64,000 bases of DNA from Spinellus fusiger (taxonomy: Eukaryota; Mucoromycota; Mucoromycetes; Mucorales; Phycomycetaceae). The DNA lies in contig JALLLS010000037.1 in assembly GCA_025094145.1 (NCBI GenBank), positions 248,001-312,000 on the forward strand, written 5' to 3'. Of this stretch, positions 11,911-24,715 are shown in pieces (positions within the stretch are counted from its first letter, which is position 1; each line of letters opens with the position of its first letter). The notes beneath the pieces were generated by a model. It had not been told where the DNA came from. It did not search any database and was given only the letters and a program-made list of their open reading frames with translations. Position numbers and translations under genes: made by a program.

Positions 11911-13108
11911 TGTCTACCTCATCTAACACCAACGAACAAACTAAAAAAACCTCATGGAAACAAGAAAAAAATTGATGAATTCACCTGCTGTCTCATCTCT
12001 CACGAGGCCACTGTTAATGGGACAAGCCAGGTTACCATTTCTGCTAGGTTTAGAGTTTGCCAGCAGTCTGTTTTCCGTATCGTAAAAAGATACAAGGAAA
12101 ATGGTCGATTCAAGGCCAAGAAGAACACTGGGAGCAAGCTCATTCTTAATGAGAGGGATGAGAGAGAGGTCAGTCGCAAAGTGGGAAGGGATTCATTCCA
12201 GACAATGGATCAACTTCGCAAGCAGATAACCACCCAAGTGTCCATGAACACTTTTAGAAAATTCATGAAGAAGCTTGGCATGTTTTCTTTCAGGGTTGTT
12301 AAGTTTAACGATCAGGGAAAAAGAAGAGAGAGGAAGCAGAGGTACTAGGTGTTGTACGTCAGAAACAGGTAGGAGGAATAAGAAGAGATCAAAGGTAAGA
12401 GACAAGAGAAGACAAGGACAGAGTAAGGGTGGGGAACAGATATCAGGATATTGTTTTATTTTAACAATTCATCGATTATTTATACAATAGTGCTCTATAC
12501 TGCGATCTAATTCTATATTATTTAATAAACAACCTAATAATTATAACAAAAGGCCAACAACAAAGATAAGAGCAGGAAAAGAGAGACATGTAATGTTTAG
12601 GACTAATGGTAGAATAATGAGTTCGTCTGGGACAAAAATATTGGTGATGCCCAAATTACTTTCATAATTTGCCAAGAACAAATAAGTCATTACAGGGCAG
12701 TATAGACAGTAGAAGATACATTGAGATCTTAAAGAAGAATTACTGCCCTGAGCTGGATTAACTCAAGGCACTGAATCCAGTGGTATTTTGTGTTCTTCAA
12801 AAGGACAATGCCAGCTGCCACAAGAGTAGAGAATCCAGGTTGTAGAAGACAAAAGAGAGAATTGCCACTATGGAGGGGTGACCCTCACAAAGCCCCAACC
12901 TCAACCCCATAGAGCATTTATGGGAGGAGCTTTAAAAAGCCTTCAGAAATAATATGACCTCAACAATTACTCTACAAGATTTGGAGGTGCTCTTGTTAGA
13001 AGAATGGGAGAATATTCTGAAGGACACTACAGACACCCTCATTGTCAGCATGGGGCGGAGATGCAAGGCTGTCATTGAGGCCAAGGGTGGAAACAGTGGT
13101 TATTAAGT
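11911..13108 (+). pseudogene. Tc1-like transposase, broken by stops and an LTR insertion
   Basis: The N-terminal part begins near ATG 11911. It translates to an HTH region resembling Tc1-D (TCCLISHEATVNGTSQVTIS, then FRIVKRYKENGRF) and a second helix region up to about 12303. The LTR at 12304-12694 separates it from the C-terminal half, where pieces like VLQKDNASCHK, NLNPIEHLWEEL and a terminal MGRRCKAVIEAKGG remain. Several frameshifts and stops are present. NPIEHLW keeps its catalytic Glu. Confidence 0.7.
12304..12694 (-). repeat. LTR378 family solo LTR, minus orientation
   Basis: On the minus strand it starts TGTAATGACTT and ends near CCTGATCGTTAAA, where intact copies end CCTTACA. It aligns along its whole length with 39775-40152. 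No target duplication is evident (TTAAG left, GGCAG right), so it is older or its edges were altered. It lies inside the Tc1-B transposase. Confidence 0.75.
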
Positions 13109-13580
13109 GGGCTTACAATAAAACTCTCTTCTATGTATTTATTGAATGTTTCAAGCTTTTAGCTAATGAATCCATGAAGTTATAACACTATTAAGATGAA
13201 GTATGAATCCAAAAAAGGAATTCTGTATTTTAAACCATCGATTACATTTGTCGGGTCACTTTATATTAATTGATACTTCAAGTTGTTATCTTTGTGTTAA
13301 TTAAGATAGGAGAGATAATGTGTTTTTTAACAATTAGAGCCATATTCCTACTTTAAATATTCGGGTATTACTCTTATAAGATTATCATTTTATGAATTAT
13401 TTACATAAAGATGTGAAAACCTTGCTATACAGATAAAGCTGAGCTTATTAAGTTTTTAATTGTTGCTGCTGTTTATTCAATGAAAGCTATTGACTGATAC
13501 TTATAGGAAAAGGATATCCAAGATTTATCTATTTAAAAAAAAATATACAGCTTTACTATTTCTTTTTGTCTGATAATCTA

Positions 13581-14930
13581 CAGTCACGCAAAATTAGAAA
13601 GTATACGATTTTCATTTTTTGAAATCCTGAAAAAGAACATGCTTTACGGATATAAATGTTACGACCTCAAAACACATACTAATGACTTCAAAGTCAACAC
13701 AAAGTTAGTTTAACATATTATTTATATTAATGTACATATAAAAAAGTTTCTATTTAATGTTTTTTTGGGCCACATTTGGCATCAATAACTGCCTGGCAGT
13801 GGTCCTTCATTGAGTCAACTAAACGTTCGGCAAGATCAACGTGGATATTTCCCCAAGCTTCTTCTAAAGCTGTCTTGAGCTCATCGATATTATTAATACT
13901 GACTCTCTTGTTATCAATGAGCTTATCAAGACAGCTCCAGAGATGTTTGATGGGGTTGAGATCAGGACTTTGGGCAGGCCAGTAATCAAAGCGCCTGATT
14001 ACATATGTGTTTTTCCACCATGTTGTATAGCCACCTGTATGGCAGCTAGCCCTATCTTCTTGGAATATGAAGTCCTTATCCTCCTTTTCATTCAATTCAA
14101 TGAACCACGGCAGAAATTTTTCTGCCAAAATGTTGACATATACGTCCTGATTCACAGTGCCATCAATAAAGACCAAAGGCCCAAATCCACCTGCCCAGAA
14201 ACAGCTCCAGATCATTATGCTGCCTTTCGTCCATTTGGTTGTAGGTATGATATGAGCAGCCTTATCTCTTTCTCCGATCTTTTGAATCACTCTGGTTCTT
14301 CCTTGGTAACACTCTACTTCAAACCGTGACTCATCAGACCATACGACGCGTCTCCAGTCCTCAGGAGTTCAATTGACCCGTTCCTTCGCACAACAAAGTC
14401 TTTTCTTCATGTTTTTTTCTTCAGACAATCTTGGCTTGTGTGCTGTGAAGTAGAAACCAAACCCAATCTGGTGGATTCATTTGATGAATATTGCTCTACA
14501 GATGATTATCTCATATGCCTTAAGTTCTAAATTTATGTAGTTATAGGAGGTAAATGGCTTGCCTCTTAGAATGGCCTCAAGTCGTCTGAGATCTCTAAGT
14601 TTTTTTTTTTTTTGGTGTACCAGAACTAGGCCTTGGTACAGGTGTACTATTAGTCTTGATTCAACCAATAATATTCTGGACAGTAGACTTGCTAATGCCA
14701 ACGACCTTTGAAATGGTACCCATGGAGTATTTTTCTTTTTTAAGCCAGTAAACACCCCAGTACTCTCTTTCTCTAAGCTTATCATAAACTACTGAGTTTG
14801 TATTTGAGGATTCTGCGTTTGACATTTGATATTGCTTAATGAAATGTGATTCTGTGGTAAAACGATGAAGAAGAATCATGTTTAAAAATGTATAAATTAT
14901 GGGCTCGTACCCTTTCTAATTTTGTGACTA
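13581..14930 (-). mobile_element. Tc1/mariner element, copy 2 (Tc1-A2), both ends present
   Basis: Flanked by TA at 13579-13580 and 14931-14932. The ends are imperfect inverted repeats: left CAGTCACGCAAAATTAGAAA, right (rc) TAGTCACAAAATTAGAAAGG. The interior from 13615 is nearly identical to Tc1-A1. The shared interior and different outer ends show that copy 1 lost its left terminus. Confidence 0.9.
13754..14879 (-). pseudogene. Tc1-like DDE transposase, inactivated (copy 2)
   Basis: It has the same organisation and same lesions as copy 1: an HTH-bearing N-terminal frame (14879-14661), a frame break, and a DDE domain ending at 13754. The DDE domain differs from copy 1 by one residue (Tyr for His in NTYVIRR). 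The catalytic Glu is Lys here too (NPIKHLW). Because both copies share the lesion they probably derive from one already dead copy, or were mobilised in trans. Confidence 0.85.
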
Positions 14931-14932
14931 TA

Positions 14933-17900
14933 ACTTAAAAAAAAGTAATTCAACTGATTCATAGATTAAAAAATAATATTAATATTGTTATAGGACATAG
15001 TTTTTATTTTATTTTTCACAAGTATACATTTTCAAACATGGCCTTTATTCTCCTTCATAGAGAGGCTCGGCTATTACCTTTTTTGAATAAAAAAGTTTTG
15101 AAATCTTTAAAGAAACTTACATTTTTGTAATATAAGAAAATTAGAAAATGCTAAATTACCAAAGTAATACTATATACCAGGTTTTTGAACAGATGTAACA
15201 CAGCTTAACCATAGATTGCTGGTTGATTGTACAATATGGGTTATTTATTAAAGAGTGAATAAAATTAATATTGTGTCATTTCTTGTATCTCGTTTGGCAC
15301 TAATCATCTTGAGGTACTTTTATGTAGTTTTTATATTTAAAGATCATTTCGTAATTTTTTTTATAAAAAAAAAGTTAGTGATAGAAATGTGAACATTGAA
15401 ATAAAAACTTTCTCAGGATCTAAAAGACAATTGGTTAACTATAGTCATTATTGAAAAATATCCAATGAATGGAAGCACAATCACAAGAATATTTCTAGCC
15501 ATTGATATTAAAAGTTTTATATGCTTAACATCTGAGAGAATACCGTTATCCACTATCGTCAGTCAGTAGCTGAATGTCATAATGTTCGGTGGAAAAAAAA
15601 AGACATTTCGGGATTATCTGAATGAATTTAGTTATGATTTATATTTTATTAAGCAACAAAAAAAACAGGAAAACACATTTTGGTATTTAAGAAATATACT
15701 TGTGCTATTTATCAATGAAGTATCTGATTGATATTTAAGAGAAAATAAGATTGTATCAAATGAGAAAATAGATGAAAGGGGCGGGAAATTATGTTCAAAA
15801 TATTGTGAACTGACATTGCTCACACGAACAGCACAATGAGGCAGGATGAAGAGAAGACATCCGTGAATATTAAAGCCTTGCATTTTATCGAAAATACACA
15901 CAAATCTTTGAATTATTGGATATATACAATACCATTTTATCTTGAATAAATCATCGAAGTTTTCAAACAGTACGTGTATACTATTCGTAGAAGCAAAGGC
16001 TGTCTAGATACCGTGCAAGTCTGATTTTTTTTTACTTTGATGCTCTTCTCTATTTTACTTTCCGCTACTGTCGTTCTGTTTTCTTAGTTGACTCTCACCT
16101 ACAAGCCTTCTTTGACCTTACATTGCCTTAAATTATAATATATTGAAAAATATCATATGTTTGCTTTAAAAGTATATTCTCCATTCTTGTATTTGAAGTA
16201 TGACATAAATGCACTTTGATTTTATATTAATGGTATAAAAAGAGACTGTAGTTTTATATATTTAATTATCACACAATTCAAGATTGACGTAACTTTGTTA
16301 TGATTTGAAAAGATATTACATTTTATGTAAAGATAACTTTTTCTATTTTATAGATAGTTAGTTTCAAGCAATATATACGCTCTTTACTGAGATGTACTCT
16401 TCGTATTTTATTTCTACATCTGTTCACTATTTCCAATTAGAAACATATCATCTAGAATATGAAAAATGAACTTAGTTAATGACTATTACTATTGATTATA
16501 GCAATGTACTCCATGTCAATCCCAGCTACAGGCTTCGAGATTACCCTTTGTATTTAGAATAAGTGCAGTATATTGAATTTATAAACTTCAATTTTTTTAC
16601 TATAATGAATTGTATACTACCTTTCCTTAAAAAATCCTTGACATTATAAAAGTAATGAGGTACTTATGACTGTAATTTTAGTCTGTTTATACTGAGCAGT
16701 GTTGAAAAGTCCTAATCAATATCTGGCTTATAATATCCAACTGTGGCAGTGTTTAGATTAATACCTTTCATGCTCATCTTGGTGTCTCAAACTATCAAGC
16801 TGAGGCGTATCACTAAAGTAAAGATATGAGTTTGAAAAGGCTTATCTCATCATATAAAAAGGTGCTTTCTGACATTTCTTTCTTAAGTAACAATTCTATC
16901 TGTGATAATGTAAATGACTTTCAATAAGTTCGCTGTATTTTTCTATAAAAATATTTTTTACTGGAACTCTTTATTTATTTAATATTAATAGAATTCTAAA
17001 AGTGGAAAGTGGAAATATTCAAACATCATTAACATAACGCCAAAACAAAGAGTTGGAATAGACTAGTAGCGCCAGCTATCAACAACTTTGATTTCTCACC
17101 GATCACAATTTTAACTATGGGTGATATCCTTGCCATAATTTTATTCAAGCCTTAGTTTACAAGGATAGGCTTTGTTAAAAGAAGAAAGATATCACTACTT
17201 ATCAAATTCAACTGTCTGTGATTACTCTGCTAATGTATCTTTAATCTTACTATGAAGGCTAATTGGTCTTTCCATGTTATATACTGTCAACATATGTAAC
17301 TTTTCACGACTTTTCTTTCATTTTATATGTTGAAATAAAAAATAAATATAAATAGACTTTTCTATAGTACACTTCAATTATTTCTTGGGAGATATTTATA
17401 GTAGAATCTCCAAAAAATAGTATAAAAAAGAATTAAAAAGAATTAAAAAGAATTAAAAAGAAAAGGTAGTCGGTGCAAAGATATCACCTTTTCTCGATGA
17501 TACCTTTCACATGAACTATTGCTTGGAACATACTATCTAACGAAAAATAAATATACTTGTAAACTTAAAATATATTTTCCTAACCTGACAGCAGATGATA
17601 ATTTAAGTTTGAGTGCTGTCCTACTGGTCATATTTAATAAATTTTGTGACTCAAAACACTTAAGGTATTTGGTAAGGTTTACATTGAGAAAAAATGGGAT
17701 ATTTTATTCAATACAGCTATACTCTTTTCAGCCTCTGAAATATGTGGCTAATGTGTTTTTCTAATAATATCTCTAAAGCAATGATTGCTCATCTCTATAT
17801 TTGATTTGTAGATAGAATGTGATACAGAAATAACTTTTTTTTTTAGTTACTTACCCTTACTTTTCTTTATTTTATTTTATTTTCATATCTATATGACTTT

Positions 17901-18883
17901 ATCGTTATTATTTTTCAAACACACTAAATCATCACAAGATATGTATATGGATTATATTGTCACGTCAATGGAATTCACAGAATGTTAACCACACGAAGAA
18001 ACAATCTTATCATGCGAATAGAAATTGAGGATTCAATATATTAAGCTGGTATTCCTTTTTTTATTACATAATTCTTACAAGCAAAGTATCATTGCATTAG
18101 CCTATCTAAGTTTTTCTTGAAAGGAACCGCATGCTATAGCTTATAATGGAATAGAGTTATAAATTATTTGACAGATTATCACCATAAGCCACATAAGCCT
18201 ATCTTCAATACTCTCGCAAAAAGAAAAGAATCTATTTCTTTGGGTGATACCTGCTACTATGATTGAGGCAGTCTCTTTTTATACCCGTTTAAAAAAAATA
18301 GATGTGCTCACTGATTCAATGTGAGCATTATATTAATTTGAGGCTAATGAACCGAATTGACATTTATCTTGAACAAAGTAAAGTATTGAGTAACTTATTC
18401 ATTTTTAGCAATGTATTTTTTATTGTTACTTCACTTGAAAAGATAGTTTAGATATGAAAACTATTATTATTTATTAATAATCACAGAAACTATTTCGCAG
18501 TTCTTTAATGAAATGAGTTTCGGAAAAAAAAATGGACCATATCAATTATCTATTCGTGATATTAAAGTCAGTGCATTTTTTCTCTATGTACTACAGATAC
18601 AAAGTCATAAGTTTTTATACATAATTACAATTGCTAATTGTCGGGGCTCCTTATTGACAGGCAGCAATGACAGTAAACATTTGTGCTGTCTATTTTGACA
18701 CTTGAATCAAATATTTGCAAAAGAGCTCCAATCATTTTGGATAAAAATCCTCTTGGCGAAAGTAATGTGAATAAACACAATCTAATAGATCTTTCTATTC
18801 TACTTAACATATCCATATGCAAACCTTTTTTCCCATTATAACACAGTTTTTTACTTATTTTGGTTAGTCACTTTTATTGGCTA
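14933..18883. other. AT-rich intergenic DNA, no gene seen
   Basis: About 4 kb without a convincing coding frame, tRNA or terminal-repeat pair. Frames such as 15632-15901 and 17519-17764 look like chance. A short tandem of AATTAAAAAG units sits at about 17425-17462. Confidence 0.6.
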
Positions 18884-20105
18884 TACACCCAAAGATTTTT
18901 CTGGCTTCTAAGTGGTAGCACAACTTTCCTGTTACGTCTCCCAGAGAAATCCCTTTTATGGAAGTGTGTTTAAAATCAAAGGCTTGCAAGTATCCAAATT
19001 ATTATTTCTTTTTGTAGGATAACTCAATATCAAATTATATTATCAGTAAAATATATTGTTGATGAATAAAATTGTTTATTATAATAATATAGCTAATACT
19101 ATGTTATGACTATGGCTACTGTCTAAGTACATTCCCTCATAGCAATAGAATTTATACCCTAACATCATAATGATTTATCCTTGGGAGATGAATAACTATG
19201 CTCAGGAGTATACCCTAGACACTATTGACAGTATAGAAGACCACCTGAGACTGACTTGAAAGGAGTCTTTACTTGCTTAATAACAATACAATGAGTGTCT
19301 TGTGGGTTGCAATGAGCTTAATCCCAGATGAAGACACTGCTTACCTTTTTACCTCAATAATAGTCTTTGGTAGTGTATATCATTTCCTTCTATTGTTTCT
19401 CTTTGTTAATAATGGCACATTACCTTGTTCATTTATGCTCATATTGAAGAGTACTTGGGTGTTAAATTGTATGCGCAGTGTGGGAAATAACAAAAAGAGG
19501 GGAATATCAAAACAAATAATCTTTCTTTCTCTATTCTAGTGATAAATACACTAGCCTCCACTCATAAAACTCACAAGTCAAACAATTCACACCCTATTTG
19601 CCTTGGACCTAAAAGACAGTATTAGAAACAATACCTTGTTATCATTAAGTACTATTGTCGAGAACAGTTACAATGAGATAATTGAGGTGATTATGAATAT
19701 TGAGTCAATGAATGGCTATACATTTGTTAATATAAGTGACATTGGTTCTATTTTATGGACAATGACCACTAGAGTTAATTCAGTATGTGTCCTATAATAC
19801 ATCTTTCTTAAGCAGTGCTATATTTTAAATACTGTGGGCTTATGGATAACAAACTATGTTAAACAATAAATTCAGTGACTAAGTTGTAATATTGGGGTGA
19901 TTCTTGTTTATTTCTTGTCTTTACAGCCAATTCTATACTTTTTAATTGCAAAGTCAATAGCCACTACTAAAACAGGTAAGTAGAGTTTGAAATTGTCCAT
20001 TTAGACAGCGAAAAAGGCCTTTTCAAACACATTAGCCAATCATATTAATATTGCGATTTTATTCTCAAGATATTTCTTTATATATCCCAAAAATCTCCTG
20101 GTGCG
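18884..20105 (+). mobile_element. Non-coding TIR element, copy 1 (TIR-R family, 1.2 kb)
   Basis: Ends are inverted repeats: left TACACCCAAAGATTTTTCTGG (TA just before), right (rc) CGCACCAGGAGATTTTTGGG. TA follows at 20106-20107, so target choice is Tc1-like. Much of the interior matches 30528-31495 and, inverted, 43007-43643. No transposase frame is visible, so this is a non-autonomous family. Confidence 0.75.
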
Positions 20106-20107
20106 TA

Positions 20108-22474
20108 AGTTGTATATGAAAATACACTTTTAAAACCTTTAACAGAAAATAGCAAAGTCGTTCATTTTCTGGTCTGACTTATTCTGTTGTGTTTTGTTGC
20201 TATAGGAATCACTTATCTACTCTAATGACTTTTATAATAATACCATTTACTTTCCACTCCCCACTTTTTTCTTATTTATCATTTTAATTAAAAATTAACA
20301 CAGATGGCTTGATTGATGAGTCTTTCTTAATATTATTCTCTTTGAAGCTATTTACCACTCACTGAGTTATTTATTTTTGTAGTGACCTTATTTATGTTAA
20401 CTAAAATGAAGATGAGCACTTGTATTCTATGTATTGATTGAGGATGAGACTATTTAAGCTGTTTCAGTGTTTTTTAATTTAATATGAAAACAAAGTTATC
20501 TTCTTTATTTTTGTAGATTTCTATTTTCACACCTCAGATTCTCTGTTATGAAAGGAATAAAAGCAAGTAGTAGATTCTATAAAGGAATAACAGAAAAAAT
20601 GTTTACTAATACCACAAATTAAATCCACTTGAAATTAGCAATTCAGATATGAAACTATACGCCTTCTATCCCTAGGCAACCTTTTATAAGTGTTGATCTC
20701 TTTAATATATAAATAACATTAAGCCATAGCCTTCAACAAGGTGTTTGGAGGGGAAAAGTGAAAGGATGAAAGAGAAAGAGGTAAATAAAGATGAAGAAAG
20801 ATATAAACACCATCTGTAACAAAACTCGTCATACTATGGTCTGGTGCTAGCTAACGTAAATTTGTAAGGGTAAAGCAGATCTTTACATATAAACCTTTTT
20901 CTGTTGTAGAAATCAGCTCCGAATGTCCATGAATAGGTTGTTGCTAGGCACGATATGTACATTATTTATAATCGGGCAAGGCGGAATACTATTATATTTA
21001 GAAAATGGTTAGTCTATCAAATTTTTGGTTGCTGTGATCTACAGCTATCGAATTTTGTATCTCGAAACAGCATGTGCTAACTCTGTGTGTTTCATCTATC
21101 AAAAAACTATATTTATTTATTTACATAAATGTATATATACTTCTTGGATATTTTAAATAGTAGAAGAACTAGTTTAAAAAAAACTAAGAAATTTATAGTG
21201 ATTAGCGCGTATAGCTTATATTTCTACTTATTAAAAAAGAAAACAGGGGAGACTATTAGAAAACAATATAATATAAATAAATAAAAAATCCTCAAGATAT
21301 AATAGTGATCGGGCTTTTCTTAAAAAGGGACTGAAAACTGTTGTCTTACTGGTTTATAGGTAGTACTAACCTACATTACAGATAGAGCTTAGTATTGCTA
21401 TAATAGGAGGGTTGCTCATGCCGCTGGCTAATGCTTTTTATCCTTTTTTATGGCATAGCTTGCTGGTTCTATAGAATAAAGACCAATTCTGTCTGTAGAA
21501 AATTTTGATCACTTGCTTCAGCGTGTCAAAATAAACAGTACAATCACTGAAAAAGAAATATTGGTCCCTATTAAGGTAGGACTTTCCTTTTTTCTTTTCC
21601 TGGTACAAGAAACTTTGTATAGCTCATAACATGCTCCAGAGACTCTAAAACTGCTAGATAACAAAATGATACATGTAATAATAATAATAAAATAAAAAAG
21701 GAAGAAGAGAAACTAAGTGTACAGTCATCCTAATACTCATCGCATATGTTTTTTCTATTCATTCTACTTTGTATGTGAATAGTGTAATCTATTTTCATAA
21801 AAAATACTAAGATAGTACCAACACTTAATGGCTTAATGGATGTTATTGCTATGGAAGAAATCTGATACAAAGGGTAAAAAGTGATAAACCTTGTACTATT
21901 ATGATGCCGTTTTTTGAAATATTCAAACAAATAAGCTCAATTGAAAGGGCTCAAATAGAATCTCCGAGTTGTAATAATGTTGGCTTATTCTATAAAAAAA
22001 AGTTAACGCATATAGCCATTTGTCATTGGTCTACTATTGGATATCTTGCAATAGAGTTTGTTTTATTTATGTATTAGGCTTAAAGCATATCCAAGTATTC
22101 AACTCAAGTGATGTCGAATAAGGCCTGACAAGAACAAAATGACCTAAGGGTTTCCTGGCAGGAAGACATCAAATAAGCTCCACCAAATGATGATTGTCTA
22201 TTGGAGATCTTCCTATCTATTGAGCTACAATGTGAAGGATCACTTATTATATTAAATAGCCCAAGAGTTAATGAAATATTCTATAAAAAATATACGATTT
22301 CCTTTTGCGCTTATGTACACAGGTTTAATTGTCCGGCATAGAAGGTATCATTGAAAAGTCAATTACTTGGGATGTCCTATAAGCCCTGTTAAAGCAAGAA
22401 GGCCCAAAGAAAAATGAACACCCTCACCATGAAACAGTAACTAAGCGCCATCTAAAGAAATGCGATCTAATTCA
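20108..22474. other. AT-rich intergenic DNA, no gene seen
   Basis: I found no gene, tRNA or element ends. Short frames such as 21730-21930 show no family features. Confidence 0.6.
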
Positions 22475-22689
22475 TTTTATTATTTTTATTTTTATTTTTA
22501 CATTTATTTTTACATTTATATTTACATTTATATTTACATTTATATTTACATTTATTTTTACATTTATATTTACATTTATATTTACATTTATATTTATATT
22601 TATATTTACATTTATATTTACATTTATATTTACATTTATATTTACATTTACATTTATATTTACATTTATATTTACATTTATATTTATTT
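22475..22689. repeat. 12-bp minisatellite, unit ATTTATATTTAC
   Basis: About 215 bp are built from 6-bp and 12-bp units (ATTTAC, ATTTATATTTAC, ATTTATTTTTAC) in tandem with few changes. The array contains no stop in one frame on each strand, giving artificial Tyr/Ile- or Lys/Cys-rich frames that I do not consider genes. Confidence 0.95.
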
Positions 22690-23441
22690 GAATTCAAATT
22701 CTTTCCTGGAATTGTGTAAGCATCAGTGCAGGATTTAAGTATGGCAGCCTATTTTAAGTAGTTGTGTGGCAGTCTATCTTGACAAAATAATAACACAGAA
22801 CGCAATAACAATACTAATACTGGTAGTGATATTATCAACCATAGTCCTATGTAGTATTATGAGTAATAACAATGATTTTTAATTATGATAACTTGATAAC
22901 AAAGCTATAGTCTGCGTAGTTTTGGCTAAACTTGCATGCAATGCACAAACTTCAGTACTCTAAACTGCTACACAAGGTCATAGTTATTATCACCTATTAT
23001 GTATTACTTTTTGGTTTAAAAGTGTATCACCAAACTGCTAACACTTGGTGCAGCAGCTTGTATTGCCCTTCATACTAAGCGTATCACCAAACCTATACCC
23101 ACTTTTGGCAGGGGATATAGAAGGACAAAGTGTCTCGGCAATTTATATTAGCTATCCGCTTGATTATATTACTTTAACTGTCTAATATTTTTTCTTTTCT
23201 TTTCTTTTCTTCCTCTTCCTCTCCCTCCTTCTCTCCCTCCCTCTCTCTCTTATCACTTTTTTCTTTTTCATTAGTGAGTGTACCCATACACCAATTCACC
23301 AGTTCACTTGTACACCAGCACACTTGGATCAACGCATCTATATCAACGCATCTATATCAACACATTCATATCAACACACGACCCAATCCACCCGCTAAGC
23401 TCCACCTGCAGGCTCTTTTTCCTCTTTAGCCGTTATTTATT
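22690..23441 (+). promoter_or_regulatory. Upstream region of the Galpha gene with CT-rich tract and short tandem
   Basis: A strongly pyrimidine-rich tract at about 23190-23270 (CTTTTCTTTTCTTTTC, then CCTCTTCCTCTCCCTCC) precedes the gene. Such tracts are common near transcription starts of fungal genes. Between it and the ATG, about 23328-23385, there is a 14-bp near-tandem (ATCAACGCATCTAT repeated, then two decayed units), likely in the 5' UTR. A transcription start is inferred, not seen. Confidence 0.5.
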
Positions 23442-24715
23442 ATGGGATGTTGTGCTTCTATTGAAGTGCAAGACGGTGTTGGAAAGCTGCGGAACGATGA
23501 GATTGATGACCAGCTTCGATTAGAAAAAATGAGCCAACAAAAAGAAGTTAAATTACTATTGCTAGGTAATAACAAAGAAAACGTGGCCTTGTCACTCAAT
23601 ACTTGTGTTATACTTTCTCAGGCGCTGGTGAATCAGGAAAATCAACAATTTTGAAGCAAATGAAGCTGATTCATGAAGGCGGGTTTTCATCCAACGAGCG
23701 TCTGAACTATCGAGAAATCATCTACAGTAATACAATACAATCCATGAGTGTGATTATGGAGGCAATGGAAACACTTAGAATTGAGCTCGAAAACCCTGAC
23801 AATCAAGGCCATAAAGAAGCCATTCAGAGTCTACCCAGTCAATCTTCGTCTTATGGTATGCCTGAAGACATTGCCCGGGCCATTATGGCTCTGTGGGCGG
23901 ATGAGGGAGTTCAGAAGACATTCAGGAGAAGCAATGAGTATCAGCTCAATGATTCTGCTGGATAGTAAGTATTCTTTATTCTAATAGTATCTCCAACAAC
24001 AGCAATGGCTTATTAATAACAATGCTTATTAATAACAATGGCTAGCTATTTTGATTGTATGGACCGTATTGGAGACCCACAGTATATTCCCAATGATCAG
24101 GACGTATTAAGGTCCCGTGTCAAGACGACTGGCATCACTGAAACCCGATTTACGATGGGCGATTTGATCTATCGTATGTTTGATGTGGGAGGACAACGAT
24201 CTGAGCGTAGAAAATGGATCCACTGTTTTGAAAATGTGACGGCCATTATCTTTTTGGTAGCGATCAATGAATATGACCAAGTGCTGCTGGAAGATGAAAG
24301 CGTCAACCGCATGCATGAAGCACTGACTCTATTTGACTCTATTTGTAACTCCCGGTGGTTTAGCAGGACATCTACCATTCTTTTCCTTAACAAAACAGAT
24401 ATCTTTGAACAGAAACTCATGCACAGCTCTCTCTCACATTATTTCCATGACTTCCAAGGTAAAATGAAGAAAACCCCCCTGACATAAACCATAGGCAGGA
24501 AATACAGTTGACTCACTGGTATTTTAGGTGGAGATGACTATTCACTCGCCAGTCAATACCTTCTCAACCGCTTTCTCATGCTTAATTCTTCTTCTGAAAA
24601 GCAAATTTACACACATTTTACCTGTGCAACTGACACTGCACAAATTAAATTTGTCATGTCGGCTGTGAATGACATTATCTTACAGTCCAACTTACGTAAC
24701 CTAGGTCTGCTGTAG
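23442..24715 (+). CDS. Heterotrimeric G-protein alpha subunit
   Basis: Four exons: 23442-23565, 23622-23964, 24046-24458 and 24528-24715; all introns are GT-AG and keep frame, giving 355 residues, the usual Galpha length. The N-terminus MGCCAS has Gly2 for myristoylation and Cys3/Cys4 for palmitoylation, so it should sit at the plasma membrane. GTPase motifs: P-loop GAGESGKST (42-50), switch [10 protein letters not shown] with its catalytic Arg, switch [11 protein letters not shown] with catalytic Gln, base-binding FLNKTD, and FTCATDT. The C-terminus ends NLRNLGLL and lacks the Cys at -4 used by pertussis toxin in Gi-type subunits. Its role is to pass receptor signals to cAMP or MAP-kinase pathways; which pathway cannot be told here. 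Confidence 0.95.

Larger units (their letters stand above)
11807..13266 (+). mobile_element. Mosaic Tc1/mariner element (Tc1-B) with LTR378 inserted
   Basis: The left end has TA at 11805-11806 followed by CAGTGGCTTTCAATAAAAC; the same terminus recurs inverted at 54284-54340. The right end reads GGGTCACTTTA followed by TA, which instead matches the AAAGTGACCC terminus of the 28740-29621 element. The two ends do not match each other, so the element is mosaic or rearranged. Inside is a decayed transposase, interrupted by an LTR378 copy at 12304-12694. The 13267-13578 stretch beyond it holds nothing I recognise. Confidence 0.65.

Noticed and set aside
22460..22738. Open frames on both strands through the minisatellite
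   Set aside because: The 12-bp repeat simply lacks stops in these frames; the products are pure Tyr/Ile or Lys/Cys periodic strings with no gene context.
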